This document shows positions 51,660 through 60,853 of a stretch of 64,000 bases of DNA, one piece after another; within the stretch, counting starts at the first letter, position 1; the number at the start of each line of letters is the position of its first letter. The DNA comes from Fusobacteria bacterium ZRK30 (GTDB lineage Bacteria > Fusobacteriota > Fusobacteriia > Fusobacteriales > Fusobacteriaceae): the NCBI GenBank assembly GCA_024628785.1, contig CP102405.1:806001-870000 (forward strand), written 5' to 3'. The notes under the pieces were generated by a model. That model ran no database searches, was not told where the DNA came from, and worked only from the letters and a program-made list of their open reading frames with translations. The position numbers and the translations under genes were made by a program.

Positions 51660-52583
51660 TTATATATGTAAAACTTTTTTGATTATATGTGATCTTAAAA
51701 TTGTTCCGTAATATTTTCCCTTTTCAACCACATATATTCTGGTAAAGCCTTTATTTACCATGAGCAGGCATATTTCCATTATAGGAGTTTTTCTGTCTAC
51801 AACTATTGTTTTTTTTCTGTAAATTTCATCGATTGTGGCTGTTTTTTCATTTTTTAAATACTCCTCGAAGGGCTCCCCTATGGTGAAGAAATTTAAGTCA
51901 TCCATTACCGATGTATAGTCGGGCATACCATAGGAAATTAACTCCCTTTCTGTTATCTCTCCTAAGAAATTTCTGTTATCATCTACCACAGGAAATCCCG
52001 GTTTCTCCTCTGTGATAAGCCTTCTGGCTATATTATCTAAGGTATCGTCCGGACTCACTGGTTTTATTGTAGGATCCATAACATCTTCAGCAGTGATCTT
52101 ATTTTCCACCTTTACATCGATATGACTTAAAAGATCATATATCTCAGCTCCTGTCTTGGCGTTTTTCAATTTGTCTAAGAGGACCTTATCTTTAACAGCT
52201 ATCTTAGTGATAGAAGACATGATCTTTAAGATAACTTTACTCTTTAGAGTTTCGGCTGTGATCATAAAGAAGATCTTTACCTGATCTTTATTTCTCATAT
52301 CTGCCATATCACATTCAATAGGTTCCTTCATGACACCTATAGAGATAAGGATATCGTCATATCCATCTACCCTGGCATGGGGAATAGCAATCCCACTCCC
52401 CATTACAGTAGACACCTCAGCTTCCCTGGCAAAGACTGATTTTCTTATGAGATCTACAGATTCATTGAATATCTTGTCATTTTTAGCTGTGTTGTCGATC
52501 ATTTGACCGATAATATCTTCCTTAGTATCTCCCTCTAAATTTAAGTAGATACACCTAGGATTCAGATAACTTGATAATTTCAT
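51660..52583 (-). CDS. PTS EIIA (fructose/Ntr type) fused to a CBS pair
   Basis: 307 residues. The N-terminal EIIA domain (about 1-150) has the phosphoacceptor His69 in SGIAIPHARVDG. The C-terminal half (about 165-307) contains two CBS motifs (VMDPTIKPVSPDDTLD, then IVVDRKTPIMEICLLMVNKGF), which usually bind adenosine nucleotides. No PTS permease is nearby. With the cotranscribed ArsB/NhaD transporter it is likely a phosphorylation- and nucleotide-sensing regulator. Confidence 0.85.
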   Translation of the reverse strand: MKLSSYLNPRCIYLNLEGDTKEDIIGQMIDNTAKNDKIFNESVDLIRKSVFAREAEVSTVMGSGIAIPHARVDGYDDILISIGVMKEPIECDMADMRNKDQVKIFFMITAETLKSKVILKIMSSITKIAVKDKVLLDKLKNAKTGAEIYDLLSHIDVKVENKITAEDVMDPTIKPVSPDDTLDNIARRLITEEKPGFPVVDDNRNFLGEITERELISYGMPDYTSVMDDLNFFTIGEPFEEYLKNEKTATIDEIYRKKTIVVDRKTPIMEICLLMVNKGFTRIYVVEKGKYYGTILRSHIIKKVLHI

Positions 52584-53089
52584 ATATAACCCCCAAAATT
52601 TTTTTATTTAAAATCGAGAAAAAAATAAATTTTTTCTCGATCTTTATTTTTATATTATATTATACAATTTATTCAGATTTTTTTTATTTTTATTTTAATA
52701 TTAATTTTATTAAAGTTATTAACATAGTAATTTATTTTTTTTAGTATTGATATTGTTTGAATTTTTATTTCTGATAAGGAAGAAGACTAAAACTACTCTT
52801 CCTAACATACTGATCCTGATCATTTTAAATAAGATGGAAAATTTAGCGGCTTCCTCTCCTAAAAAAATACCTCTAGCGACGACTTGACCTCCAGTATATT
52901 CCAAGAGATTGAGTGAGAAAAAACTGAAAATCAAATTTCAAACCTTAATTTTCAGAACTATCTCTTCAATTACTTTAAGGTATTATATAACTTTTAAGGG
53001 AAATTTAATAATACTAATTTCCTTTATTCTATATAAGTAAATCATTATGATAAAATCAAAAATAATAAATTATACAAGATCAAGAAAGA
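52584..53089. other. Gap with a probable gene remnant
   Basis: About 500 bp without a complete gene. It is AT-rich apart from the minus-strand remnant at 52719-52934. No terminator or RNA gene is clear. Confidence 0.4.
52719..52934 (-). pseudogene. Remnant of a YeiH-like (UPF0324) membrane protein
   Basis: A 71-codon frame whose middle, from GGQVVARGIFLGEEAAKFSI to MIRISMLGRVVLVFFLI, resembles the late transmembrane part of YeiH-family putative sulfate exporters, where a similar VxK-xxR-xxxLxP pattern occurs. Full members are about 330 residues, so most of the gene is gone. It has no plausible start context. It could be a relic after deletion. The family match is from memory. Confidence 0.4.
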
Positions 53090-53758
53090 CTATTTTATTT
53101 TATCCAAATCTTTTAAAGATCTCAATATATGCAGTTTAGTTGATAATTTTGCCATCTCTATATCCCTGTCTAAGATAGCATCCAGTATTTTCTTATGTTC
53201 CTCTATTCTTTCAGCAGGGGGAAGTTTATGGTATTCTTCGGTATAATTGTATTTTAGGATGTTAAAAATTATCTGGTTGACCTTGGATAACATCTTATTC
53301 TGGCTTCCGCTTGCAATTTCCTGGTGAAAATCCATATCCAAAAGAAAAAACTCTTCTCCTCCATTGCTGATTCTCATCTTATCAAATATAGATTGTAAGT
53401 TTTCTTTATTCTCTTTGTCAGCATTTTTTATAAAGAGCTCTACTGCAAGAACATCCATATAACTACGATATTCCAGGATCTCATGGTAGCTGCTCCCACT
53501 GATTGCCATAAAAGGAATAAGGTTATTTAAATAGGTTCCCTCATCGACCTTATTTACAAAACTTCCCCCTCCTCTTTTTTTAGATAAGATATTAAGTGCT
53601 GCTAATTTTTCAATAGCAGATCTTACAGAAACTCTGCTGATCCCTAGTTCCTCAGCCAGTCTGACTTCAGGGGTAATCTTGTCTCCTGCCTTCCACTCCC
53701 CCTTAACGATCATCTTTTCGATATATTCGTATGCTATATCTATAGCTGTTTTCTTCAT
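53090..53758 (-). CDS. GntR family (FadR/FCD) regulator
   Basis: 222 residues. The N-terminal winged helix has KITPEVRLAEELGISRVSVR and AALNILSKKRGGGSFV; the C-terminal FCD helical bundle (about 80-215) has EILEYRSYMDVLAVELFIKN, a metal- and ligand-binding fold. FCD ligands are often organic acids. It is transcribed in the same direction as ppdK but separated from it by a terminator, so any regulation of ppdK is only a guess. Confidence 0.85.
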   Translation of the reverse strand: MKKTAIDIAYEYIEKMIVKGEWKAGDKITPEVRLAEELGISRVSVRSAIEKLAALNILSKKRGGGSFVNKVDEGTYLNNLIPFMAISGSSYHEILEYRSYMDVLAVELFIKNADKENKENLQSIFDKMRISNGGEEFFLLDMDFHQEIASGSQNKMLSKVNQIIFNILKYNYTEEYHKLPPAERIEEHKKILDAILDRDIEMAKLSTKLHILRSLKDLDKIK

Positions 53759-53815
53759 AAAACTTCAACTCCTTACTTTTAACTATTAACATCATACCCT
53801 ATTAAGGGCAAAATA

Positions 53816-53848
53816 AAAAGTAGCTAAACAGTGTGTCTAGCTACTTTT
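53816..53848 (-). terminator. Terminator of ppdK
   Basis: AAAAGTAGCTA (53816-53826) pairs with TAGCTACTTTT (53838-53848), with a loop of 11 nt. It lies 20 bp after the ppdK stop on the minus strand. Confidence 0.75.
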
Positions 53849-53867
53849 CCTTTAAAAAATTATAATT

Positions 53868-56570
53868 TTATTTGATTTCTGCCTTGGCAGCAGACAGCCT
53901 TGCTATGGGAATTCTGTATGGGGAACAGCTGACATAGTCAAAGCCCAGGCCATTTACAAATTTAATGGAATGGGGCTCACCTCCATGTTCACCACATATT
54001 CCAATCTCCAAATCTTTATTGATATTTCGTCCTTTAGTGCTGGCAATATCCATGAGCTGTCCTACACCTTCTGCGTCTATTATTTTGAATGGATCAGCCT
54101 CTAATACTCCCTCTTTCAGATAAGTCGGTAAAAATGTTCCTGTATCGTCTCTGGAGTATCCAAAGGTCATCTGGGTCAGGTCGTTTGTACCAAAGGAGAA
54201 AAATTCTGTTTCTAAAGCTATTTTATCTGCTGTAAGAGCAGCCCGGGGAACTTCGATCATAGTTCCTATTTTATATTTGATGCTATTATTTTTCTCTTCA
54301 AAAACCTTTGTAATGGTATCCAGGATCAGTTGTTTTTGTAATCTATATTCCTCTACCTTTCCAATAAGGGGTACCATTATTTCTGGATAGACATCTATCC
54401 CTCTAGAATGTACCTCTAGAGCAGCCTCTATAATAGCCCGGGTCTGCATAATGGTGATCTCAGGATAGGTGATTCCCAGACGGCATCCACGATGGCCTAA
54501 CATTGGGTTGGATTCTTTCAGATGCTCTACAGCTTCTCTGATCTTCCCGGCTGGAACATGAATTTCATGGGCCAGTTCCTCTTGTTTTTCCTTGGTATGT
54601 GGAAGGAATTCATGGAGAGGCGGATCGAGTAACCTTATGGTGACGGGTTTTTCTTTTAAAACTTCAAAGATCCCTATAAAGTCCTCCCTTTGAAGGGGCA
54701 GCATCTTAGCCAGAGCTTTTTCCCGTCCTTCTTTATTTGGAGCTAAGATCATCTCCCTCATGGCTTTGATCTTGTCTTCTTCAAAGAACATATGCTCTGT
54801 CCTGCAGAGACCGATTCCTTTAGCTCCAAATTCAATGGCTTTTTTAGCATCTTTTGGAGTGTCTGCATTTGCTCTTACTTCCATTCTGGCTAGTTTGTCT
54901 GCGATCTCTAAAATTTGGTGGAAATTATCGTCTAATTTAGGAGCTTTAGTGATAAGTTTACCCTCATATACCATTCCGGTGCTACCGTCGATAGAGATAA
55001 AATCTCCCTCTTTGAATACCTTATCTCCTACCTTAAATTTTCTTTTTTTATAGTCGATCACTATCTCTCCGGCTCCGGCAATGCAACATTTTCCCATTCC
55101 ACGGGCTACCACAGCTGCATGGGAGGTCATCCCCCCGCGAACAGTTAGGAATCCCTGAGCCAGATTCATACCGTTGATGTCCTCGGGAGAAGTCTCGAGT
55201 CTGACTAAGATAGCTTTTTCATATTTTTCAACCTCATCAGCAAAGAAAACAACCTGACCTACAGCAGCTCCTGGTGCAGCAGGCAGTCCACGTGTAAGAA
55301 CTTCTACATCTATTTTATCCTTATCAAATACCGGGTGGAGAAGTTCGTCTATCTTGCTGAGTTTTATCCTCCTGATTACTTCCTCTGAATCTATCTTATT
55401 TTCATTGTAGAGGTCCATAGCTATCTTTATCATGGCCATACCTGTTCTTTTTCCAGTTCTGGTCTGGAGGAGCCAGAGTTTTCTGTTTTCAACTGTGAAT
55501 TCCATATCCTGCATATCTGTATAATGATCTTCCAATATTGACTGAATCCTATAGAGATCTTTATATACTTCTGGCATGAGTTCTTCTAAAGATGGATGGA
55601 TCCTTCTTCTATCTTCCATAGAGATATTATTTCGGACTGCCCACTCAATAGATTCTTTTTTAGTTATTTGCCATGGAGTCCTGACACCTGCAACTACATC
55701 TTCCCCTTGGGCATTTATTAAAAATTCTCCATTAAAATAATTTTCACCAGTAGCGGCATTTCTTGTAAAGGCTACCCCAGTAGCAGAATCAGAACCGGTG
55801 TTTCCATAGACCATAGACTGTACATTTACAGCAGTTCCCCAATTAGATGGGATCCCCTCGATAGCTCTATAGGTGATAGCTCTGTCATTCATCCAACTCC
55901 TAAATACGGCCAATATAGCCAGCCATAGCTGCTCATATGGATCCTGGGGAAACTGGATTCCCATTTGTTCGTGTATAATATCTTTAAATCTACTCACTAA
56001 TGTTTTTAGATTTTCCACATTAAAATCAAGATCAGTTTTGATCTTTAAATCTTTTTTATAGTTGTCGATTATCTTTTCAAAGGGGTTGATATCCTCTTTG
56101 GATTCAGGTGTCATCCCCAGGACCACATCTCCATACATTTGAATAAATCTTCTGTAGGAGTCCCATGCAAACCTTGGGTTGTGAGTGATAGCAGCTAATC
56201 CTTCCACTATTTCGTCATTGAGTCCAAGATTTAAAACTGTATCCATCATCCCGGGCATAGACTGTCTGGCTCCAGATCTGACTGAAAATAATAATGGATT
56301 TTTAGAATCTCCAAATTTTTTACCTAAGATACCTTCAACTTCATGAATACCGTCTTTTATGTCGTTCCAAATAGAATCTTTTAGGGCTTTTTCCCCGAAC
56401 TCAGTATAAAAATTACACATTTCAGTAGTCAATGTAAACCCGGGAGGTACTGGAACACCAATCTTGGCCATCTCAGCTAGATTGGCCCCCTTTCCTCCCA
56501 GCAAATTTTTAAGTTCTGCTCCACCGTCGGCTTTTCCATTACCGAACCTATAAATCTTACCCATATCCAC
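53868..56570 (-). CDS. ppdK: Pyruvate, phosphate dikinase
   Basis: 900 residues, complete. It interconverts PEP, AMP and PPi with pyruvate, ATP and Pi. The N-terminal ATP-grasp domain starts at residue 1 (GNGKADGGAELKNLLGGKGA). The central phosphohistidine domain has GGMTSHAAVVARGMGK, and the C-terminal PEP domain has GLCRTEHMF and GTNDLTQMTFG. In fermenting anaerobes it saves energy in glycolysis or supports gluconeogenesis. GGGAGG precedes the ATG. Confidence 0.96.
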   Translation of the reverse strand: MDMGKIYRFGNGKADGGAELKNLLGGKGANLAEMAKIGVPVPPGFTLTTEMCNFYTEFGEKALKDSIWNDIKDGIHEVEGILGKKFGDSKNPLLFSVRSGARQSMPGMMDTVLNLGLNDEIVEGLAAITHNPRFAWDSYRRFIQMYGDVVLGMTPESKEDINPFEKIIDNYKKDLKIKTDLDFNVENLKTLVSRFKDIIHEQMGIQFPQDPYEQLWLAILAVFRSWMNDRAITYRAIEGIPSNWGTAVNVQSMVYGNTGSDSATGVAFTRNAATGENYFNGEFLINAQGEDVVAGVRTPWQITKKESIEWAVRNNISMEDRRRIHPSLEELMPEVYKDLYRIQSILEDHYTDMQDMEFTVENRKLWLLQTRTGKRTGMAMIKIAMDLYNENKIDSEEVIRRIKLSKIDELLHPVFDKDKIDVEVLTRGLPAAPGAAVGQVVFFADEVEKYEKAILVRLETSPEDINGMNLAQGFLTVRGGMTSHAAVVARGMGKCCIAGAGEIVIDYKKRKFKVGDKVFKEGDFISIDGSTGMVYEGKLITKAPKLDDNFHQILEIADKLARMEVRANADTPKDAKKAIEFGAKGIGLCRTEHMFFEEDKIKAMREMILAPNKEGREKALAKMLPLQREDFIGIFEVLKEKPVTIRLLDPPLHEFLPHTKEKQEELAHEIHVPAGKIREAVEHLKESNPMLGHRGCRLGITYPEITIMQTRAIIEAALEVHSRGIDVYPEIMVPLIGKVEEYRLQKQLILDTITKVFEEKNNSIKYKIGTMIEVPRAALTADKIALETEFFSFGTNDLTQMTFGYSRDDTGTFLPTYLKEGVLEADPFKIIDAEGVGQLMDIASTKGRNINKDLEIGICGEHGGEPHSIKFVNGLGFDYVSCSPYRIPIARLSAAKAEIK

Positions 56571-56709
56571 TACCTCCCTTATTTTAAACTAAAACTTTAT
56601 TATTGATTTATAAAATATGACCAACAAACTATTTTTTACTGCATTTTAATTTTCCTAACATGTATTATGTATTTACTGCTTTGTCTGTTGTTTACCTACA
56701 AAATAAAAG

Positions 56710-56733
56710 AAGAGCAGAAAAAAATCTGCTCTT
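56710..56733 (-). terminator. Terminator of the 57-codon gene
   Basis: AAGAGCAGA (56710-56718) pairs with TCTGCTCTT (56725-56733) with a 6-nt A loop. It lies 13 bp past the stop on the minus strand. Confidence 0.7.
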
Positions 56734-56746
56734 TTGTGAGTTCGTG

Positions 56747-56920
56747 TTAAAATGCTTCCATTGTGTCTCCATAGATAGTTCTGCTGCCAACTATAATTGT
56801 ACTTACATCGGAAAGATCACTTATTTTATCTCCTACTTTGATAGTACTGTCTTTACTGTCTAAATAAAATTCTTTTCGTCCGATATATATATCCCCATTT
56901 TTATAAATTACGACTAACAT
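56747..56920 (-). CDS. Small protein of 57 residues, function unknown
   Basis: The frame runs from ATG 56920 to a TAA at 56747 and begins MLVVIYKNGDIYIGRKEFYL, ending GDTMEAF. GAGGTG (56926-56931) is a good ribosome binding site and a terminator follows, so this is a real gene rather than noise. The content (short beta strands, charged loop DSKDSTIKVGD) suggests a compact beta fold. I recognise no family. It is an isolated gene between ppdK and the PerM-type transporter. Confidence 0.7.
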   Translation of the reverse strand: MLVVIYKNGDIYIGRKEFYLDSKDSTIKVGDKISDLSDVSTIIVGSRTIYGDTMEAF

Positions 56921-57087
56921 ATAATCACCTCTTAAAAAATATTTTGTTATTATAGATAATACTCTACTTTATATATTTTCCTTTTAATATTTTAAATTAG
57001 GATATTTATAAGAAAAAAGTGACAGGAAATAAAAAGAAGGGGTAGTATACTCTGTTAAGATATTTGTATTGTGACAGGGAGGAGATT

Positions 57088-58158
57088 ATGGAGAATAAAA
57101 AAAGTCAGGAGACACGAAAAGCTGTGAATATCTTTATACGGATAAGTTTTATAGCGATCCTTTTTATATGGAGTTTTACAATAATAAAGCCGCTTTTTAT
57201 GATTACCCTATGGGGGATAATAATAGCAGTATCGAGTTTGCCGCTCCATAAGGGCCTCACAAAAATATTAAGGGGGAGAGATAAATTATCGGCGATATTA
57301 TTGGTACTCACAGGGTTAATATGTGTGATATTACCTGTGGTGTTATTTATGGATTCTACAATAGGAAGTTTGGGAAAGATAGCGGGGAATTTAAAGGCCG
57401 GAACACTGACGATACCCCCAGTGAGCGAAGAAATAAAAGAAATTCCTATATTAGGTGAAAAAATAGGAGAGCTTTGGACATTGTTTAGAGGGGATTTTAG
57501 AGATATAATAGAAGCAGCAGCTCCTCAGCTCCAGATATATGCTCCTAAAATTTTAGGAATAATTTCAGCATTGGGGATAACCATAGTTCAATTTATTTTT
57601 TCCATATTGATAGGAGGAATATTTCTTATAAATGCAGAGGTTTCTAGCAGAGGAGCCGGGAAAATTTTTAAAATATTAATAGGAGAATTTGTTGAGGACT
57701 TTCATGAGGTAGCGGCAGGAACCATAAGAAGTGTCGTCCAAGGAGTTGTGGGGATAGCAGTAATCCAGGCTATTTTTGCAGGGATAGGGATGTTGGTAGC
57801 AGGAGTTCCAGGTGCAGGGATATGGAGTATATTGGTCATGATCTTGGCTGTAATTCAACTGCCGCCAATGATAATACTGTTACCCATAGCGGTATATGTG
57901 TATTCTACCCAGACTATAACCATAGGTGTGCTGTACATAATATGGACCCTATTTGTGGGTATATTAGATAACCTATTGAAACCATTTCTCTTGGGAAGGG
58001 GTGTGGATATCCCCATGCTTGTAATCCTCTTGGGATCTTTAGGAGGGATGCTTACTTATGGAATAATCGGGCTTTTTGCCGGACCTGTTATTTTAGCTTT
58101 GGGATATAAGTTTATGGTGGCCTTGGTGGAAAAAAATGAAACAAAAAATAGTGATTAG
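57088..58158 (+). CDS. AI-2E family transporter (PerM-like)
   Basis: 356 residues with about 8 membrane helices. The C-terminal part has SILVMILAVIQLPPMIILLP, then DNLLKPFLLGRG and VILLGSLGGMLTYG, all typical of the AI-2E/PerM family. Substrates of the family vary and are largely untested. I choose ATG 57088, preceded by GGGAGGAG; ATG 57064 would lie upstream of that site. It is followed at 32 bp by a FAH-family gene. Confidence 0.85.
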   Translation: MENKKSQETRKAVNIFIRISFIAILFIWSFTIIKPLFMITLWGIIIAVSSLPLHKGLTKILRGRDKLSAILLVLTGLICVILPVVLFMDSTIGSLGKIAGNLKAGTLTIPPVSEEIKEIPILGEKIGELWTLFRGDFRDIIEAAAPQLQIYAPKILGIISALGITIVQFIFSILIGGIFLINAEVSSRGAGKIFKILIGEFVEDFHEVAAGTIRSVVQGVVGIAVIQAIFAGIGMLVAGVPGAGIWSILVMILAVIQLPPMIILLPIAVYVYSTQTITIGVLYIIWTLFVGILDNLLKPFLLGRGVDIPMLVILLGSLGGMLTYGIIGLFAGPVILALGYKFMVALVEKNETKNSD

Positions 58159-58190
58159 ATATTTAATTTAAGATAACAGTGGGGGACAGG

Positions 58191-59087
58191 ATGAAATTTT
58201 TTACATTTGAATATGAAGGGTTAGAGGAAATAGGGATATTAACGAGAGATGGGAAAAAAATAATACCCATAGATGAGGTTGAGTTGAGTCAGGAGTTCTT
58301 TGATATGAATGATTTTATAGAGACCCATGAGAAAAGTGATATAGAAAAATTGGACAAACTCTGGAAGGGAGAGAAAAAAGCAGATGTATACTACGATTTT
58401 GATAAGGTTTTAGTATTAGCTCCTATTCCTCTGCCCCTTCACGACATTATATCCATCGGATTGAACTATAAGGCACATATATCAGAGACAGTGTCTGAGT
58501 TGAAACTAAAAAATGAGGTTCCTGTGAGTCCTGTAATATTCAGTAAGAGAGCAAGACATGCAGGTGGCTCTGAGGCTGTAATACCATTACACGATGATAT
58601 TACAAAAAAATTAGATTATGAAGTGGAATTAGGGGTAGTGATAGGAAAGGAAAGTTCCAAAGTCATAAAATCAGAGGTAAAGGACAGTATCTTTGGGTAT
58701 ACGATTATGAACGATATATCTGCCAGAGATCTTATGGTTGAACATCAGCAGTGGACTATGGGAAAGGGTCTGGATGGAGCTGTAGTTATGGGACCATGCA
58801 TTGTTCATAAAGACTATATAGATTATCCGGTGAGATTAAATATATCTGCTAAGATAAACGGTGAAATGAGACAAAATTCCAATACTGAAAACTTTATATT
58901 TGATATAGATACATTGGTTTCAGATATATCAAAGGGGATGACTTTAGAAGCGGGAGATATAATCTCTACTGGAACTCCGGCAGGGGTAGGGATGTCCTTT
59001 GATCCACCTAAGTATTTAAAAGATGGAGATATTATAGAGTGTGAGATTGAGGAGATAGGAGTATTGAAAAATACCGTGAAGGGATAG
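58191..59087 (+). CDS. Fumarylacetoacetate hydrolase family enzyme
   Basis: 298 residues of the FAHD group. Motifs are SIGLNYKAHISE, DYEVELGVVIGKES with metal-binding Glu residues, NDISARDLM and GTPAGVGMSFDPP. Members hydrolyse acylpyruvates or decarboxylate oxaloacetate. The ATG at 58191 follows GGGGGACAGG; the upstream GTG is less likely. It may be cotranscribed with the PerM-like gene and ends before a terminator. Confidence 0.83.
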   Translation: MKFFTFEYEGLEEIGILTRDGKKIIPIDEVELSQEFFDMNDFIETHEKSDIEKLDKLWKGEKKADVYYDFDKVLVLAPIPLPLHDIISIGLNYKAHISETVSELKLKNEVPVSPVIFSKRARHAGGSEAVIPLHDDITKKLDYEVELGVVIGKESSKVIKSEVKDSIFGYTIMNDISARDLMVEHQQWTMGKGLDGAVVMGPCIVHKDYIDYPVRLNISAKINGEMRQNSNTENFIFDIDTLVSDISKGMTLEAGDIISTGTPAGVGMSFDPPKYLKDGDIIECEIEEIGVLKNTVKG

Positions 59088-59130
59088 ATTATGGAGATCA
59101 AAATTATTTAAAATAGATTTATATAAATAG

Positions 59131-59169
59131 AAAAACGATTAAATCTAAAAAATGGATTTAGTCGTTTTT
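59131..59169 (+). terminator. Terminator of the FAH-family gene
   Basis: AAAAACGATTAAATC (59131-59145) pairs with GATTTAGTCGTTTTT (59155-59169) with one G-U, followed by more T. Confidence 0.82.
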
Positions 59170-59247
59170 TTATATATTATGGTATAATATATAAAAAAAT
59201 TAACTTTTCGTAAATGGAGAGATTGATTATTAAAGTTGGAGGTAAAG

Positions 59248-59676
59248 ATGAAAAAGTTTAACTATATGGAGATGACAAATGACGGGTATAAGATTACTTG
59301 CGGTATAGAAAATGAAGTGATGTGTAATATATATGTCTGTGTAAAAGAGGGTGTAGCTGAAAAATTAGCTAAGGAACTATCTGAGAAAAGGATGAATGCA
59401 GGTATGGAATGGGAACTGTATGATTTTGAGGAAGAGAATGGAAATAAGGGGATAGGATATACATTTAATGCTGAGGAAGAAGATGTAGATTTTGAAGCTA
59501 TGGTGGAACTATGTCATATCAATGACTTTAACTGTGTATATGAGATGGAAGCTCCCAATGGAGATTTAGATATCTATGAAGAGAAGATCGAGGAAGAGTT
59601 TGGAGAGTTCTTTGATGAAAAATTTGAAGAGATTGAAGAGTTAGAGGAGCAGATAGCTAAGGAAAGCAATAAATAA
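59248..59676 (+). CDS. Acidic protein of unknown function
   Basis: 142 residues. The N-terminal two thirds look like a small alpha/beta domain (YKITCGIENEVMCNIYVCV, then MEWELYDFEEENG). The last 40 residues are very rich in Glu and Asp and probably form a charged helix. ATG 59248 follows GGAGGT. I do not recognise the family; a resemblance to the RraB fold was considered but is not convincing. A single gene with a terminator. Confidence 0.6.
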   Translation: MKKFNYMEMTNDGYKITCGIENEVMCNIYVCVKEGVAEKLAKELSEKRMNAGMEWELYDFEEENGNKGIGYTFNAEEEDVDFEAMVELCHINDFNCVYEMEAPNGDLDIYEEKIEEEFGEFFDEKFEEIEELEEQIAKESNK

Positions 59677-59692
59677 AGATAATTCCAACGTT

Positions 59693-59719
59693 TTAGCCAC
59701 CTAGATGATAGGTGGCTAA
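59693..59719 (+). terminator. Terminator before the hrcA promoter
   Basis: TTAGCCACCT (59693-59702) pairs with AGGTGGCTAA (59710-59719), with a 7-nt loop followed by TTTTAT. Confidence 0.8.
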
Positions 59720-59736
59720 TTTTATGAGAAAAAGTG

Positions 59737-59765
59737 TTGACAAAGTTGGCAAAGAGGTATATACT
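59737..59765 (+). promoter_or_regulatory. Sigma-70 promoter of hrcA-grpE-dnaK
   Basis: TTGACA (59737-59742) and TATACT (59760-59765) with 17-bp spacing, 11 bp before the CIRCE element. Confidence 0.88.
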
Positions 59766-59775
59766 TCATCATAAG

Positions 59776-59802
59776 TTAGCAATCTAATCTAATGAGTGCT
59801 AA
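59776..59802. promoter_or_regulatory. CIRCE operator (HrcA binding site)
   Basis: TTAGCAATC, 9 bp, GAGTGCTAA. The right arm is the CIRCE consensus and the left arm has one change (A for C). It overlaps the expected transcription start, so HrcA should repress its own operon until heat shock. Confidence 0.94.
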
Positions 59803-59827
59803 CAACTGGCTGATTGGAGTGGTGAAG

Positions 59828-60853
59828 ATGATTACAGATAGAGAAAAGCTAGTGTTAGGAGCAATAATTGACTACTACTTGACTTCAGGTGGGACCATAG
59901 GTTCCAGGACATTAGTAAAAAAATATAATATAGAGTATTCATCGGCAACTATTAGAAATGTAATGGCTGATTTAGAAGATTTAGGTTATCTGTCGAAGAC
60001 CCATACATCGTCGGGAAGAATACCTACAGATCTAGGATATAAATTTTATCTTTCGGAACTCCTTAAGATAGAAAAATTATCCAGAAAAGAGATGGAAAAA
60101 ATACATCAAATATATGATGAAAAGATCGGAGAATTTGACGGGATACTGAGAAAAACTTCTAACTTGCTTTCTAAATTAACATCCTATGCAGGGATTGTAC
60201 TAGAACCCAGCATAAGTCATGAGACGATAAAAAAGGTTGAATTAGTCCATGTAACTGATTATATGGCTATGGCTGTAATAGTTATGGATGACTCTACGGT
60301 AAGGACGAGAAAGATACATTTTGAAAATCCGATAGATGAGATAGAGTTAAAAAAAATATGTATAAAACTAAATGAAAAATCATCTAAAGGTGAAGTTCAG
60401 ACCTTTGAGATAGAAGAATTTGTAAAGGAAAAAGGAAACCCGGTATTAGAGTCTATATCGGATAAAGTATATCAGGATATGGAGGGGGAATTTTTTATAA
60501 ACGGTGCTTCTACTATATTTGAGGATAAGACGGTAGAGGAAGCCAAGGAAGCCCTGGAAATCTTTAACAGACGTAAGGGACTCGATGAAATATTTAAAGA
60601 ACTGGTCAGCACAAGGGAGCATAAACAGGGAGAGGTGTATGTAGTATTTGGGGATGAACTAAATATAAAAGCACTGAAAGATTTTAGCTTTGTATATTCT
60701 TTCTATAAAAATGGTAGTTCCCAGGGAATTATAGGAGTAGTAGGGCCTAAAAGGATGGCTTATTCTAAAACTGTAGGCTTGGTGGAATACGTTACTGAAG
60801 AAGTTAATAATATGATTAATATAGCACTAAAAAAAGGAGACAGTCATGAGTAA
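59828..60853 (+). CDS. hrcA: Heat-inducible repressor HrcA
   Basis: 341 residues. The N-terminal winged helix (YNIEYSSATIRNVMADLEDLG) reads the CIRCE element; the GYLSKTHTSSGRIPTDLGY segment is the family signature. I use ATG 59828 with GGAG upstream; ATG 59792 lies within CIRCE. It is first in hrcA-grpE-dnaK and overlaps grpE by 8 nt. Confidence 0.95.
   Translation: MITDREKLVLGAIIDYYLTSGGTIGSRTLVKKYNIEYSSATIRNVMADLEDLGYLSKTHTSSGRIPTDLGYKFYLSELLKIEKLSRKEMEKIHQIYDEKIGEFDGILRKTSNLLSKLTSYAGIVLEPSISHETIKKVELVHVTDYMAMAVIVMDDSTVRTRKIHFENPIDEIELKKICIKLNEKSSKGEVQTFEIEEFVKEKGNPVLESISDKVYQDMEGEFFINGASTIFEDKTVEEAKEALEIFNRRKGLDEIFKELVSTREHKQGEVYVVFGDELNIKALKDFSFVYSFYKNGSSQGIIGVVGPKRMAYSKTVGLVEYVTEEVNNMINIALKKGDSHE

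Noticed and set aside
56660-56863. 67-codon plus-strand frame between ppdK and the PerM-type gene
   Set aside because: It overlaps the better-supported 57-codon minus-strand gene and has no ribosome binding site.
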